Shown: piece by piece, positions 6,878-15,500 of the stretch | How positions within the stretch are numbered: position 1 is the stretch's first letter | How the letters are laid out: the number at the start of each line of letters is the position of its first letter | Assembly (NCBI GenBank): GCA_905200905.1 | Contig: CAJKMA010000041.1 | Coordinates: 1 to 22,813 of the forward strand | DNA length: 22,813 nucleotides | Reading direction: 5' to 3' | DNA from: an uncultured Bacillota bacterium | GTDB taxonomy: Bacteria; Bacillota; Clostridia; Lachnospirales; Lachnospiraceae | The notes under the pieces: generated by a model | Database searches by the model: none | Told to the model about the DNA's origin: nothing | What the model saw: the letters and a program-made list of their open reading frames with translations, nothing else | Program-made: the position numbers and the translations under genes

Positions 6878-8060
6878 ATGTCTTTCCTCCCTGTATCAGT
6901 TTCTCTTTTGAAATAATCTGTGCAAAAACCGGAAGTTCCTCTTTTGTCTCCTGCAGTTTCTCCCGTACCTTTTTCTGCAGTTCCTCTAATGTATAAATCT
7001 TGTATTTACGGATTCTGCAAATTCTGGCAGTGGCTTCTAGCATAGATAAATATAATTCTCTATAATTCCAATCCTTGGCAAGCTGCAGTTCTTCTGCCAA
7101 CACTGGAAGAATAATTTCTGTCAGTTTTCTCACATATTGCCCTGGTTCTACCTTTAACTTATAGGTTTCCATACAATACTCATAAATATCCTGACTTAAT
7201 TCTGTTAGATGCTTTAAATAATAGCACTCTTCTTCCTGTTCATCAATATAATATATTTTTCCGGATAGCCCGTAAATCATACGCATGGTGTCAAAATACC
7301 CTCTCTTTATATGCATCCGACTCTTTTTCTGGTTAAAATCCAGAATCCCACCTAGACTTACAGAAGGGGCCACCATATAAACATGGGTTCCTTCCGGAAT
7401 TTTCACCTTTTTCTCCCTACCAATTCCAAAAATCCGAATTACAATAATATCTTCATATCCTCGGTCTATTAAAGAGTCCAGCGGTACATTATTAATAGCT
7501 CCACCGTCAATATAAGTCTTCCCGTGTAGTTTCTCATTCTTAAATATAGGAAAAATATAGGCGCTTGCCAAAAGAAAATCCTTAATAAGCTCTGGTTCTG
7601 TCTCTTTGATATCAATATCCAATTCTCTGAATTCATCCACATTAAAAGTCAACACATACAAATCAATGGGAGAATTTATGATTTTCTCTTCATCTACACT
7701 TTCTGCAATCAGTTGTTTCAAGGGAGAGATGTCTAACCCACCATCTGTAATATAATCCATCAGCTCTTTCAGCGCTTCCCTGCTAATTTTTTTGTGTTTG
7801 AGAATTTCTCCCATAACTTGATCATTCACAGACATTATTTGGGAATAGGAAATGTTTTCCCAAAGGTGCTCCGCCTTTTCCAAATCCCCCATACAGATAA
7901 GCGCGCCGTTTAACGCTCCCACACTGGTTCCTGCTATTCCTTTTAATTTTATACCGGCTTCCTGGAGTGCCTTCCATGCACCTATCTGATAGGCACCTTT
8001 TGCTCCTCCTCCCTCCAGCACAAGACCATACTCTTTTGTAAGATCCATTACTGCTTCCAT
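6858..8060 (-). CDS. patatin-like phospholipase
   Basis: A serine lipid acyl hydrolase of the patatin family, 400 residues. The oxyanion-hole motif GGGAKG is at 17-22, the nucleophile Ser46 in GTSVG (44-48), and the catalytic aspartate Asp185 in DGG (185-187), so the dyad is intact. The C-terminal 180 residues are helical and charged and I do not recognise them. There is no signal peptide, so the enzyme should be cytoplasmic or peripheral to the membrane. GAGGTG precedes ATG at 8060. It is the first gene of the run patatin, argF, birA, DUF6145-like, coaX, dusB. Only about 34 bases separate it from the strong hairpin upstream, and no promoter is visible there. Substrate is unknown. Confidence 0.92.
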   Translation of the reverse strand: MEAVMDLTKEYGLVLEGGGAKGAYQIGAWKALQEAGIKLKGIAGTSVGALNGALICMGDLEKAEHLWENISYSQIMSVNDQVMGEILKHKKISREALKELMDYITDGGLDISPLKQLIAESVDEEKIINSPIDLYVLTFNVDEFRELDIDIKETEPELIKDFLLASAYIFPIFKNEKLHGKTYIDGGAINNVPLDSLIDRGYEDIIVIRIFGIGREKKVKIPEGTHVYMVAPSVSLGGILDFNQKKSRMHIKRGYFDTMRMIYGLSGKIYYIDEQEEECYYLKHLTELSQDIYEYCMETYKLKVEPGQYVRKLTEIILPVLAEELQLAKDWNYRELYLSMLEATARICRIRKYKIYTLEELQKKVREKLQETKEELPVFAQIISKEKLIQGGKTYEPERT

Positions 8061-8094
8061 ATTTTCACCTCACTCGTACAGCCGCCTTAGTCCC

Positions 8095-8128
8095 AAAGGG
8101 GCTGCTGCATCCCTGCAGCAGCCCCTTT
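8095..8128 (-). terminator. strong hairpin between the SPFH gene and the patatin gene
   Basis: Arms 8095-8109 and 8114-8128 (AAAGGGGCTGCTGCA and its complement) pair perfectly over 15 bp around a 4-base loop. On either strand only TTT ends the stem, so there is no proper T-run. It begins 12 bases downstream of the SPFH stop. It may be a terminator, a partial attenuator or an RNA-stability stem; the patatin gene has no visible promoter below it, which favours incomplete termination. Confidence 0.6.
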
Positions 8129-8140
8129 GCTGAATGATTT

Positions 8141-9073
8141 CTACTCTTCTTTATCCTTTCCCGCTACTTCTACCAATGAAGTAACCAAGCCAGCAATTCC
8201 CTGAATCTCAGATGGAATAATAATCTTAGTAGCACGGCCATCCGCTGCCTGTGCAAATGCTTCCAGACTCTTCAGCGTTAATACGCTCTGATCTGCCCCC
8301 GCCTCTTTAATAAAACGAATACCATCTGCTTTTGCCTGCTGTACCTTCAAAATAGCTTCTGCCTGACCTTCTGCTTCTTTAATCATCTTTTCCTTCTCTG
8401 CTTCCGCCCTGAGAATAGCAGCCTGTTTCTCTGCCTCTGCATCCAAAATCGCTGATTCTTTCTTACCTTCTGCCACAAGAATGGTGGACTTCTTCTCACC
8501 TTCCGCCTTCAAAATTGCTTCACGGCGTTCACGCTCTGCCTTCATCTGTTTCTCCATAGCTTCCTGAATAGCAGCCGGAGGAATAATGTTTTTCAGCTCC
8601 ACACGGTTTACCTTAATTCCCCATGGGTCTGTAGCCACATCAAGAGACGCACGCATTTTTGTATTAATAATTTCTCTGGAAGTTAATGTTGCGTCCAGTT
8701 CCATCTCACCAATAATATTACGCAATGTTGTTGCTGTTAAATTCTCAATAGCCATAATAGGATTTTCTACACCATACGTAAATAACCGTGGGTCTGTAAT
8801 CTGGAAGAATACAACAGTATCAATTCTCATAGTAACGTTATCTTTTGTAATAACCGGCTGCGGCGCAAAATCTACTACCTGTTCTTTCAGATTTACACGT
8901 TTTGCAATACGCTCTATAAAAGGCATTTTAATATGAGGTCCTGTTCCCCATGTTGCCTTATACATACCAAGACGTTCTACAATCAAAGCCTGTGCCTGCG
9001 GTACAATCCTGATACAAGATGCCGCAATAATTAATACAAGAACAATAAATACAACAACAATAATCCCCATCAT
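8141..9073 (-). CDS. SPFH/stomatin-like membrane protein (QmcA type)
   Basis: Stomatin-type proteins form large membrane-microdomain oligomers. Residues 1-20 are a hydrophobic N-terminal anchor (IIVVVFIVLVLIIAA), 22-165 the SPFH domain (PQAQALIVERLGMYKATWGTGPH...). Residues 186-240 are five consecutive 11-residue units, AILKAEGEKKS, TILVAEGKKES, AILDAEAEKQA, AILRAEAEKEK, MIKEAEGQAEA, a hendecad coiled coil. The tail is short and hydrophobic near 285-305. It starts one base after the NfeD stop, and the pair is the common stomatin-NfeD operon. The start could be either of two adjacent ATGs (9073 or 9070); GGAGG lies 9 bases before the first. Role in membrane organisation or protease partnering is family knowledge. 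Confidence 0.93.
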   Translation of the reverse strand: MMGIIVVVFIVLVLIIAASCIRIVPQAQALIVERLGMYKATWGTGPHIKMPFIERIAKRVNLKEQVVDFAPQPVITKDNVTMRIDTVVFFQITDPRLFTYGVENPIMAIENLTATTLRNIIGEMELDATLTSREIINTKMRASLDVATDPWGIKVNRVELKNIIPPAAIQEAMEKQMKAERERREAILKAEGEKKSTILVAEGKKESAILDAEAEKQAAILRAEAEKEKMIKEAEGQAEAILKVQQAKADGIRFIKEAGADQSVLTLKSLEAFAQAADGRATKIIIPSEIQGIAGLVTSLVEVAGKDKEE

Positions 9074-9074
9074 A

Positions 9075-9515
9075 CTACATTTCCTCCTCTACAATTAATT
9101 TTACGCCTTCTACTGCTGCTACTTTTACCACTTTTCCTTCTTCAATAATACTTTCATCCTTAGAACGGGCACTCCACTCCATTCCCTGAATCATCACCTG
9201 ACCCTCTGCCTTCAAATTATTAATGGTGTGTGTTACAATACCGGTCTGTCCAGGAATACTGTCCACATTGGTTTTTGTAGCGCTCTTATTCATATATTTC
9301 AGCGCAAGCGGTCGAGTGAAAATCAACAGCACCACCGACACTACAAAAAAGATTGCAATCTGACTCCACAAAGGGGCCCCTACTAAAGAAAGCAAAAAAG
9401 CAATAAGCGCACCTCCTGCAAACCAGATTGTAGTAAGTCCCAACGTGGCTATCTCAATTCCCAAAAGGACTGCCAAAATCACAAGCCACATAATTGTTAT
9501 AGTTTCCGCTGTCAT
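9075..9515 (-). CDS. NfeD-family membrane protein (short form)
   Basis: A 146-residue protein with hydrophobic segments at about 7-28 (MWLVILAVLLGIEIATLGL), 30-46 and 50-68, followed by a soluble OB-fold at about 85-146 (GQTGIVTHTINNLKAEGQVM). It lacks the serine protease domain of long NfeD proteins, so it is the short NfeD1b form that accompanies stomatin homologues. The start ATG at 9515 has AAGGTGGG upstream, and the next gene follows after one base. The promoter lies at 9572-9600. It presumably acts with the SPFH protein in the cytoplasmic membrane. Confidence 0.92.
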   Translation of the reverse strand: MTAETITIMWLVILAVLLGIEIATLGLTTIWFAGGALIAFLLSLVGAPLWSQIAIFFVVSVVLLIFTRPLALKYMNKSATKTNVDSIPGQTGIVTHTINNLKAEGQVMIQGMEWSARSKDESIIEEGKVVKVAAVEGVKLIVEEEM

Positions 9516-9571
9516 AATCCCACCTTCTTTATTTTATTTTTCCTCTTTTGTGGATGCTGATTTGTTACCTT

Positions 9572-9600
9572 ATTATAGCCTAATATTCTGAAAATAACAA
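9572..9600 (-). promoter_or_regulatory. sigma-A promoter of the nfeD-SPFH operon
   Basis: On the minus strand TATAAT is at 9577-9572 and TTGTTA (4 of 6 with TTGACA) at 9600-9595, spaced by 17 bp. Transcription would start near 9565, giving a leader of about 50 bases. It may also serve the patatin-to-dusB run by readthrough. Confidence 0.75.
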
Positions 9601-9618
9601 TGTTTTTTTATATCTTTA

Positions 9619-9661
9619 CAAAAAGAAGCTGTCCTGCCAATTATCATGGCAAAACAGCTTC
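9619..9661 (-). terminator. terminator of the cell wall hydrolase gene
   Basis: Arms 9625-9639 and 9647-9661 pair over 15 positions with two G-T wobbles around a 7-base loop, followed on the minus strand by TTTTTGT. It lies 14 bases after the stop at 9676, just above the nfeD promoter. Confidence 0.88.
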
Positions 9662-9675
9662 TCATCTCTGGTTTT

Positions 9676-10422
9676 TTAATAAAATGTCTGGTTTCCAATG
9701 GTCAGCCCTTTTCCACTACCTGCATGGAAAAACAACCTGTCCCCTATGGTGTTCGCTCCTGCAAACACATCTCTGGCAGCATCATAACATGCCTGACTTG
9801 CACCTCTTGCTAAAACAGATGCCAGCTTTCCAGTAGCTGCCGGAGTAAACTGACCACTCTGGTAAATTACTTCTGAAAGGGTATTGGGAAATCTGCTGCT
9901 TCTCATACGATTCATAATAACCGCCCCAACACCAATCTTTCCTTCATAAGATTCTCCACCAGCCTCACACTCAATAATTGCAGCCATAAGCGCCAGATCA
10001 TTGTCTGACATAGAAACAGGTGCAGATGCTGTCTGCTGCTGAACCTGCGGCTCTGCTTTAAGAGGCTGTGCCCCTACAATCTCACTTCTTCCATGCACGG
10101 ATTCAAACAATGCTTTTGCTTCCTCTGCATGTACCAGTAAATCTCCTCTGATATATCCGGTAATTTCCCCAGAAGAAACTTGCATCCAACCGTTCTCTTC
10201 TCCCTCTACAGTCACGACTGCACCAGCAGGAAGCATTCCCACCCTTTCTGTGTTAATGTCAGCACCGCTTCGGATGTTGGCATATGTATTTACATCGGCT
10301 GCCGCTTTGTCCGACCAGTCATAGTTCTCTGTTGTATCTGCCCAAACCGGAACACTGAGTATCATAGTTAATACGCCTACTGTTCCCATACAGGTCAAAA
10401 GTTTCTTGATTTTTTGTTTCAT
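9676..10422 (-). CDS. secreted cell wall hydrolase, SH3 plus SleB/CwlJ-type domain
   Basis: A 248-residue exported peptidoglycan-acting protein. Residues 1-28 are a signal peptide (KKLLT, hydrophobic core, PVWA before D29). An SH3-type domain covers about 44-97 (NTYANIRSGADINTERVGML ... GEITGYIRGDLL). A linker rich in Q, A and P (115-137) leads to a Hydrolase_2 (SleB/CwlJ) domain at 141-248, with ALMAAIIECEAGGE carrying the expected catalytic glutamate E151, then GVGAVIMNRM and a FFHAG end. Family members are spore cortex lytic enzymes or vegetative hydrolases; the SH3 domain and the sigma-A promoter here suggest vegetative use, which is an inference. The start ATG at 10422 has TAGGAGG upstream. 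The gene has its own promoter and terminator. Confidence 0.92.
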   Translation of the reverse strand: MKQKIKKLLTCMGTVGVLTMILSVPVWADTTENYDWSDKAAADVNTYANIRSGADINTERVGMLPAGAVVTVEGEENGWMQVSSGEITGYIRGDLLVHAEEAKALFESVHGRSEIVGAQPLKAEPQVQQQTASAPVSMSDNDLALMAAIIECEAGGESYEGKIGVGAVIMNRMRSSRFPNTLSEVIYQSGQFTPAATGKLASVLARGASQACYDAARDVFAGANTIGDRLFFHAGSGKGLTIGNQTFY

Positions 10423-10452
10423 GAAATGGAACCTCCTACATAAGTCTGTTTC

Positions 10453-10482
10453 ATTTTGTTACAAATTTATTAATTTTGTTAC
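10453..10482. repeat. 10-bp direct repeats in the cell wall hydrolase leader
   Basis: ATTTTGTTAC (plus-strand reading) occurs at 10453-10462 and 10473-10482, exactly 20 bp apart or two helical turns. A related TGTAAC lies at 10491-10496 over the -10. The repeats lie just downstream of the predicted transcription start, an operator-like place. The binding protein is unknown; the half-sites loosely recall the TGTWAH of WalR boxes but the spacing does not fit. Confidence 0.45.
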
Positions 10483-10488
10483 CAGCTT

Positions 10489-10517
10489 ATTGTAACAAGA
10501 TTACATTTCATTGTCAA
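10489..10517 (-). promoter_or_regulatory. sigma-A promoter of the cell wall hydrolase gene
   Basis: Minus-strand TTGACA (10517-10512, perfect) and TACAAT (10494-10489) are 17 bp apart. Transcription should start near 10482, with a leader of about 60 bases containing the repeated ATTTTGTTAC sites. Confidence 0.85.
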
Positions 10518-10564
10518 CCGGGTATTTTTTGTAAGATTTTGCAGATTTTTCCGAAAAATATCTT

Positions 10565-11368
10565 TTATACTCTTCTCTGTCTTGCTGCCTCGTACATCAA
10601 AATCCCAGAGGCCATAGCCGCATTTAAGGATTCCACCTGGCCTTCCATTGGAATTTTAATCAGTGTATCTGCACAGGCAGTCAAGGAATCCGTGAGCCCA
10701 TTTCCTTCATTTCCAATAAAAAACGCTGTTCCTTTGCCATAATCTTCCTGGTCATAATTATTCTTACCTTTTAGATGAGCTGCATAGGTTGTAATTCCAT
10801 GAGTTTTCAACACTGACAGCACTTCTTTTTCAATGGAATCTACATAAAGCACAGGAACTCTGTACACAGAGCCCATAGTAGAACGGATGACCTTTGGATT
10901 AAACACATCCACAGATGTACGGCTAAGAATCACCCCAGTAATACCTGCTCCCTCTCCTGTTCTAATAATGGTTCCCAGATTTCCCGGGTCCTGTAAATCC
11001 TCCAAAATCATAAGCAAAGGATTTTCCACACCTTCCAGTATCTCCTCCAAGCTCCAGTCTTTCATAGAAATGAGACATAAAACTCCTTGTGGCGTTACAG
11101 TATCTGACAAACTTTTAAACACTTTATCGTCTACAATTTCCACCTTATCCCCAGGATTCTCCAATCCTTTTTCTTTTAAAATCTTCTGAAATTCTTCTTT
11201 TTCTGCAAAAGAAGCTGCTGCGTAAACCTTCTGAAGGCGGTCCTTTGGAGCTTCTCCAAACATTTTAATACCCTCTGCTACAAAAAGTCCTTCTTCCCGT
11301 CTTGTACGAGCTTTTTTTAAAAGCTGCTGTACTTTTTTCATCTGAGGATTCGACATACTTGTAATCAT
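10565..11368 (-). CDS. TrmH/SpoU-family rRNA/tRNA 2'-O-methyltransferase
   Basis: A SPOUT-fold RNA methyltransferase, 267 residues. The N-terminal 1-100 is the substrate-binding SpoU_sub-bind domain (MITSMSNPQMKK ... EGLFVAEG). The catalytic domain has motif 1 at 122-140 (LEDLQDPGNLGTIIRTGEG), motif 2 at 216-224 (FFIGNEGNG) and motif 3 at 237-264 (IKIPMEGQVESLNAAMASGI), forming the knotted SAM site. RlmB-like members modify 23S rRNA; the exact target is not shown here. The start ATG at 11368 has GGAGG 7 bases upstream. It follows the pfkA terminator by about 30 bases with no clear promoter. A distinct terminator after its stop is not evident. Confidence 0.92.
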   Translation of the reverse strand: MITSMSNPQMKKVQQLLKKARTRREEGLFVAEGIKMFGEAPKDRLQKVYAAASFAEKEEFQKILKEKGLENPGDKVEIVDDKVFKSLSDTVTPQGVLCLISMKDWSLEEILEGVENPLLMILEDLQDPGNLGTIIRTGEGAGITGVILSRTSVDVFNPKVIRSTMGSVYRVPVLYVDSIEKEVLSVLKTHGITTYAAHLKGKNNYDQEDYGKGTAFFIGNEGNGLTDSLTACADTLIKIPMEGQVESLNAAMASGILMYEAARQRRV

Positions 11369-11396
11369 TTTTCTTCCTCCACATTATGCTCATCAA

Positions 11397-11472
11397 CATA
11401 AAAAGAGATGCCGCATTAAGCGCAATTAGAAATGTATAATTCTTCATGATTGCTGTTTAATGCGACATTTCT
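11397..11472 (-). terminator. long terminator hairpin after pfkA
   Basis: Arms 11404-11419 and 11457-11472 pair over 16 positions with one mismatch and one G-U pair, and TTTTT follows on the minus strand. The 37-base loop contains a smaller GCAAT/ATTGC stem (11422-11426 with 11448-11452). The stem starts about 15 bases after the pfkA stop. Confidence 0.75.
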
Positions 11473-11487
11473 CTATGTTTTTAACAT

Positions 11488-12489
11488 TTATTTCATATTT
11501 TTGCTGTAATTATGGGACAGAGAATAACTAACCTCAAACTGATACTCTGAAATCGTTTTCTTCATTGCCAGAGCTTCATTAATATCCATGTCAATATACT
11601 CACCATCTCTGTAACAAATTACTCTCTTAGTTTTGCCTTCCAGAAGCACGTCTATAGCCTTAGCGCCCATAATAGAAGCATATACACGGTCTTTACAGGT
11701 AGGAGTACCACCACGCTGCATGTGACCTAAGATAGTAGCTCTTGTCTCAATTCCTGTTGCAGCTTCAATACGTTTTGCCATAGCTTCTGAGTGGCCAATA
11801 CCTTCTGCATTAATAATAATATGATGTTTTTTGCCTTTTTTACGGTTATCAATAATATTGTTAATGATTTTCTGTTCATCATAATCATATTTTTCAGGAA
11901 GCAAAATATCCTCTGCACCGTTAGCAATTCCACACCACAAAGCCAGATAACCAGCATTTCTTCCCATTACCTCGATAACGCTTACACGTTCATGAGAAGT
12001 AGATGTGTCTCGAACTTTATCAATCGCTTCCATCGCTGTATTAACAGCTGTATCAAAACCAATGGTATATTCTGAACATGCAATATCCAAGTCAATGGTA
12101 CCAGGAACACCTACCGTATTGATTCCAAGATTCGCCAGTTTTTGAGCACCAGCAAAAGAACCATCTCCACCGATTACCACAAGAGCATCAATACCATGTT
12201 TTTTGCAGACATTTGCTGCTGTCTGCTGACCCTCTGGGGTTCGCATCTCTGCACAACGGGCTGTCTGTAAAATCGTTCCACCTCTCTGAATTGTATCTGA
12301 AACATTTACTGCAGTCATATCAATAATTTCTTCATTAATCAGACCGCTATACCCTTTTTTAATACCTTTCATATTGATACCGCGGCTCAGACCTCTTCTT
12401 ACAACTGCACGGATTGCCGCATTCATGCCTGGAGCATCTCCACCACTTGTTAGAACACCGATTGTTTTGATTTCTTTATTTGCAGTCAT
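11488..12489 (-). CDS. pfkA: 6-phosphofructokinase, ATP type
   Basis: Phosphorylates fructose 6-phosphate to the 1,6-bisphosphate, the committed glycolytic step. The 333 residues carry GVLTSGGDAPGMNAAIRAV near the N-terminus, the nucleotide motif VIGGDGSF with glycine (not aspartate) at the position that separates ATP from pyrophosphate enzymes, the catalytic GTIDLDI, and GRNAGYLALW and MQRGGTPTCKDR. The usual asparagine of GTIDNDI is leucine here. The open frame reaches ATG 12507, but GGAGG lies 6 bases before ATG 12489, which I use. It follows dnaE by 62 bases with no clear promoter between, the typical dnaE-pfkA order of Firmicutes, and is ended by a long hairpin. Confidence 0.95.
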   Translation of the reverse strand: MTANKEIKTIGVLTSGGDAPGMNAAIRAVVRRGLSRGINMKGIKKGYSGLINEEIIDMTAVNVSDTIQRGGTILQTARCAEMRTPEGQQTAANVCKKHGIDALVVIGGDGSFAGAQKLANLGINTVGVPGTIDLDIACSEYTIGFDTAVNTAMEAIDKVRDTSTSHERVSVIEVMGRNAGYLALWCGIANGAEDILLPEKYDYDEQKIINNIIDNRKKGKKHHIIINAEGIGHSEAMAKRIEAATGIETRATILGHMQRGGTPTCKDRVYASIMGAKAIDVLLEGKTKRVICYRDGEYIDMDINEALAMKKTISEYQFEVSYSLSHNYSKNMK

Positions 12490-12551
12490 TTTTCTCCTCC
12501 ATCTCATTGGCAGTTACATGTTTTTGTTTTTATACAATAATCATACCTATT

Positions 12552-15500
12552 CTAATGCATTTTGCGAAGTTTTTCAATACTCTTTTCCAGAACTTTTACG
12601 TTCTCCATTCCATATTTCTTATATAAAAAGGTCAAAAGGTCCTGCGTAATTCTTACCGTTTGAGATGCGCCAAGCCTTTTTACAGCTTTTGGAGACTTAA
12701 TGTAAATAACTACACTGTCTTTTCCATCTGAGTCTCTGATATCCGCATAAAGTTCCTGTTCCTTTGCCAAAAAGTCTTCTTTATCGTCAAATTGGAACCA
12801 AAGTTCTCTTGGTACATCTTCAAAAGAATAGATACTTTCACAAATGAGTTTGCTGGCTTTATCATCTTCGGCAGAAACCCTCCCCTGAATAAACACTTTA
12901 TCATCCACATTCATATAACGAATATTTTTCTCATAATCCCTTGGGAATACCACTACCTCTATGGTTCCTACCAAATCTTCCAGGGTGAGAAAGGCCATAA
13001 CCTTATTCGTCTTCGTATATTTAATGGTTTTGGCTATAATCATGCCTCCTACCACTTCTTTTTCTCCATCCCTTACTGCTGGCACACCTGTCTCATCATC
13101 TGGAAGAAAGTCTGTAGTGACTGCTGAAATATTCTTGCGCCACCGCTCTTCATATTCTTCTAAAGGATGTCCACTAATATAAATACCCAACACTTCTTTT
13201 TCAAATGCCAAACAATCTTCTTTTGTATACTCCTCCACCTTTGGCATATGAATTTCAAAAGCAGACTTTTCTTCTTCGGAAACTAAGTCAAACAAACTCA
13301 TTTGTCCTGCCATGGTATTTTTCTTTTCCATTGCCACTGCATCTACAATCTGAACATAGACCATCATTTTCTGCCGTCTATTTCCTGAAAGTCCATCCAT
13401 TGCACCTGCTTTAATAAGGTTTTCAATGACTTTTTTATTGACTTCTTTTCCATTCATCCTCTCAATAAAATCCTGAAGATGCTTAAAATCTCCTCTTTCT
13501 TCCCGCTCTGCTACAATAGCTGCAATTACTGGTTTTCCTACACCTTTTATGGCAGATAAACCATACCGGATTGCCCCGTGGTCCACTGAAAAAGAGCTAT
13601 ACCCTTTATTAATATCCGGTGGCAAAATCGAAATCCCCATTTTCCGACTGGATAAAATATATTCTGCTACCTTAGAAGGATTATCAATCACAGAAGTCAT
13701 AAGAGCTGCCATAAATTCTACAGGGAAATAATATTTCAAATATGCAGTTTGATATGCCACCATAGCATATGCTGCTGCATGGGATTTATTAAAGGCATAC
13801 TTAGCAAAATCAATCATTTCATCATAAATTTTATTTGCTATCTGTTCGGAAATCCCTCGCTTAATACAGCCTGGAACACCTTCCTCCTCATTTCCATAGA
13901 CAAAATTCTGCCGCTCTTTTTCCATCACCGCCGCTTTTTTCTTACTCATGGCACGACGGAGTAAGTCACTTCTTCCCAACGTATACCCTCCCAGAGAACG
14001 CACAATCTGCATAACCTGTTCCTGATACACAATACACCCGTATGTTGGTTTTAAAATTGGCTCTAACTCCGGACAGTCATAGGTAATACTATCCGCATTA
14101 TTTTTGCCTTTTATATACTGAGGAATAAAATCCATAGGTCCTGGGCGATACAGGGAAATCCCCGCAATAACGTCCTCCAAACTCTCCGGCTTCAACTCCT
14201 TCATGAAATTAGTCATTCCACCACTTTCCAACTGGAACACACCATCTGTTTTCCCCTGACCCAGCATTTCATAAACCTTTTTATCTTCATAATTAATATG
14301 ATCTATATCCAGTTTTACGCCCTGGTTCTGCTCTGCCAGTTTTACTGCATTCTGAATAACTGTCAGAGTTCTAAGACCCAAAAAGTCCATCTTCAGAAGA
14401 CCAAGCTCCTCCAATGTTGTCATGGTAAACTGGGTAACAATAGAACCATCCGAAGCGCGGGATAATGGCACATACTCATCCACCGATTTCTGGCTGATAA
14501 CCACTCCTGCTGCATGCATAGAGGTGTGTCTTGGAAGCCCCTCCAGACGTCTGCTCATATCTATGAGCTTCTTCACCGTCTCATCTGTCTCATAAAGTGT
14601 CCGAAGCTCAGGATTCATTTTCAGTGCCTTATCAATGGTAATATTCAACTCTGTTGGAATCATTTTTGCAATGGAATCACATTGGGCATAAGGCAGGTCC
14701 ATAACACGGCCTACATCACGGATAACACCTCTTGCAGCCATGGTACCAAAGGTCACAATCTGCACCACCCTGTCCTTACCGTATTTCTCTACTACATAAT
14801 CTATGACCTCCTGTCTTCTCTCGAAGCAGAAATCCACATCAATATCCGGCATTGACACACGTTCCGGATTTAAGAAACGTTCAAAGAGCAAATCATATTT
14901 AATGGGGTCCAGTTTCGTAATTCCAAGAGTGTAAGAAACCAGGCTTCCTGCTGCTGAGCCACGACCTGGTCCTACCATAATGTCATGATCCCTGGCAAAT
15001 CGGATAAAATCCCATACAATCAGAAAATAATCCACATAGCCCATTTTCTGAATTACACCCAACTCATATTCCAGACGTTTTTTCAATTCCTCCAGATTCT
15101 CTGTATAACGTTCCTGTAGCCCATCATAACACAGCTTATTCAAATACTCCCAAGATGTATAAGGTGCAGGGACATCAAATTTTGGCAATTTCGTCACACC
15201 AAACTCAATTTCCACCTCACACCTATTTGCAATTTTTTGTGTATTTTCCAATGCTTCTGGTATATATGGAAACAGTTTCAGCATCTCTTCCGGGGATTTT
15301 ACATAATATTGTCCCCCTTCATAACGCATTCTATCCTCATCCTGCAGCCTTTTCCCCGTCTGCACGCAAAGGAGAATATCATGGGCTTCCACATCCGTCT
15401 CATAAGTATAATGCACATCATTTGTCACTACCAGATCAATTCCTGTCTCCTGATGCATACGCAAAAGCTGCTGGTTTACTCTTTGTTGTTCCGGAATTCC

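Noticed and set aside
10525..10564. ATTTTTC/GAAAAAT hairpin after the SpoU methylase gene as a terminator
   Set aside because: The stem is A-T rich and no T-run follows; more likely ordinary A/T-rich sequence above the promoter.
11265..11447. 60-residue minus-strand frame beginning MKNYTFLIALNAASLF
   Set aside because: It has no ribosome binding site, begins inside the pfkA terminator and runs out of frame into the methyltransferase gene.
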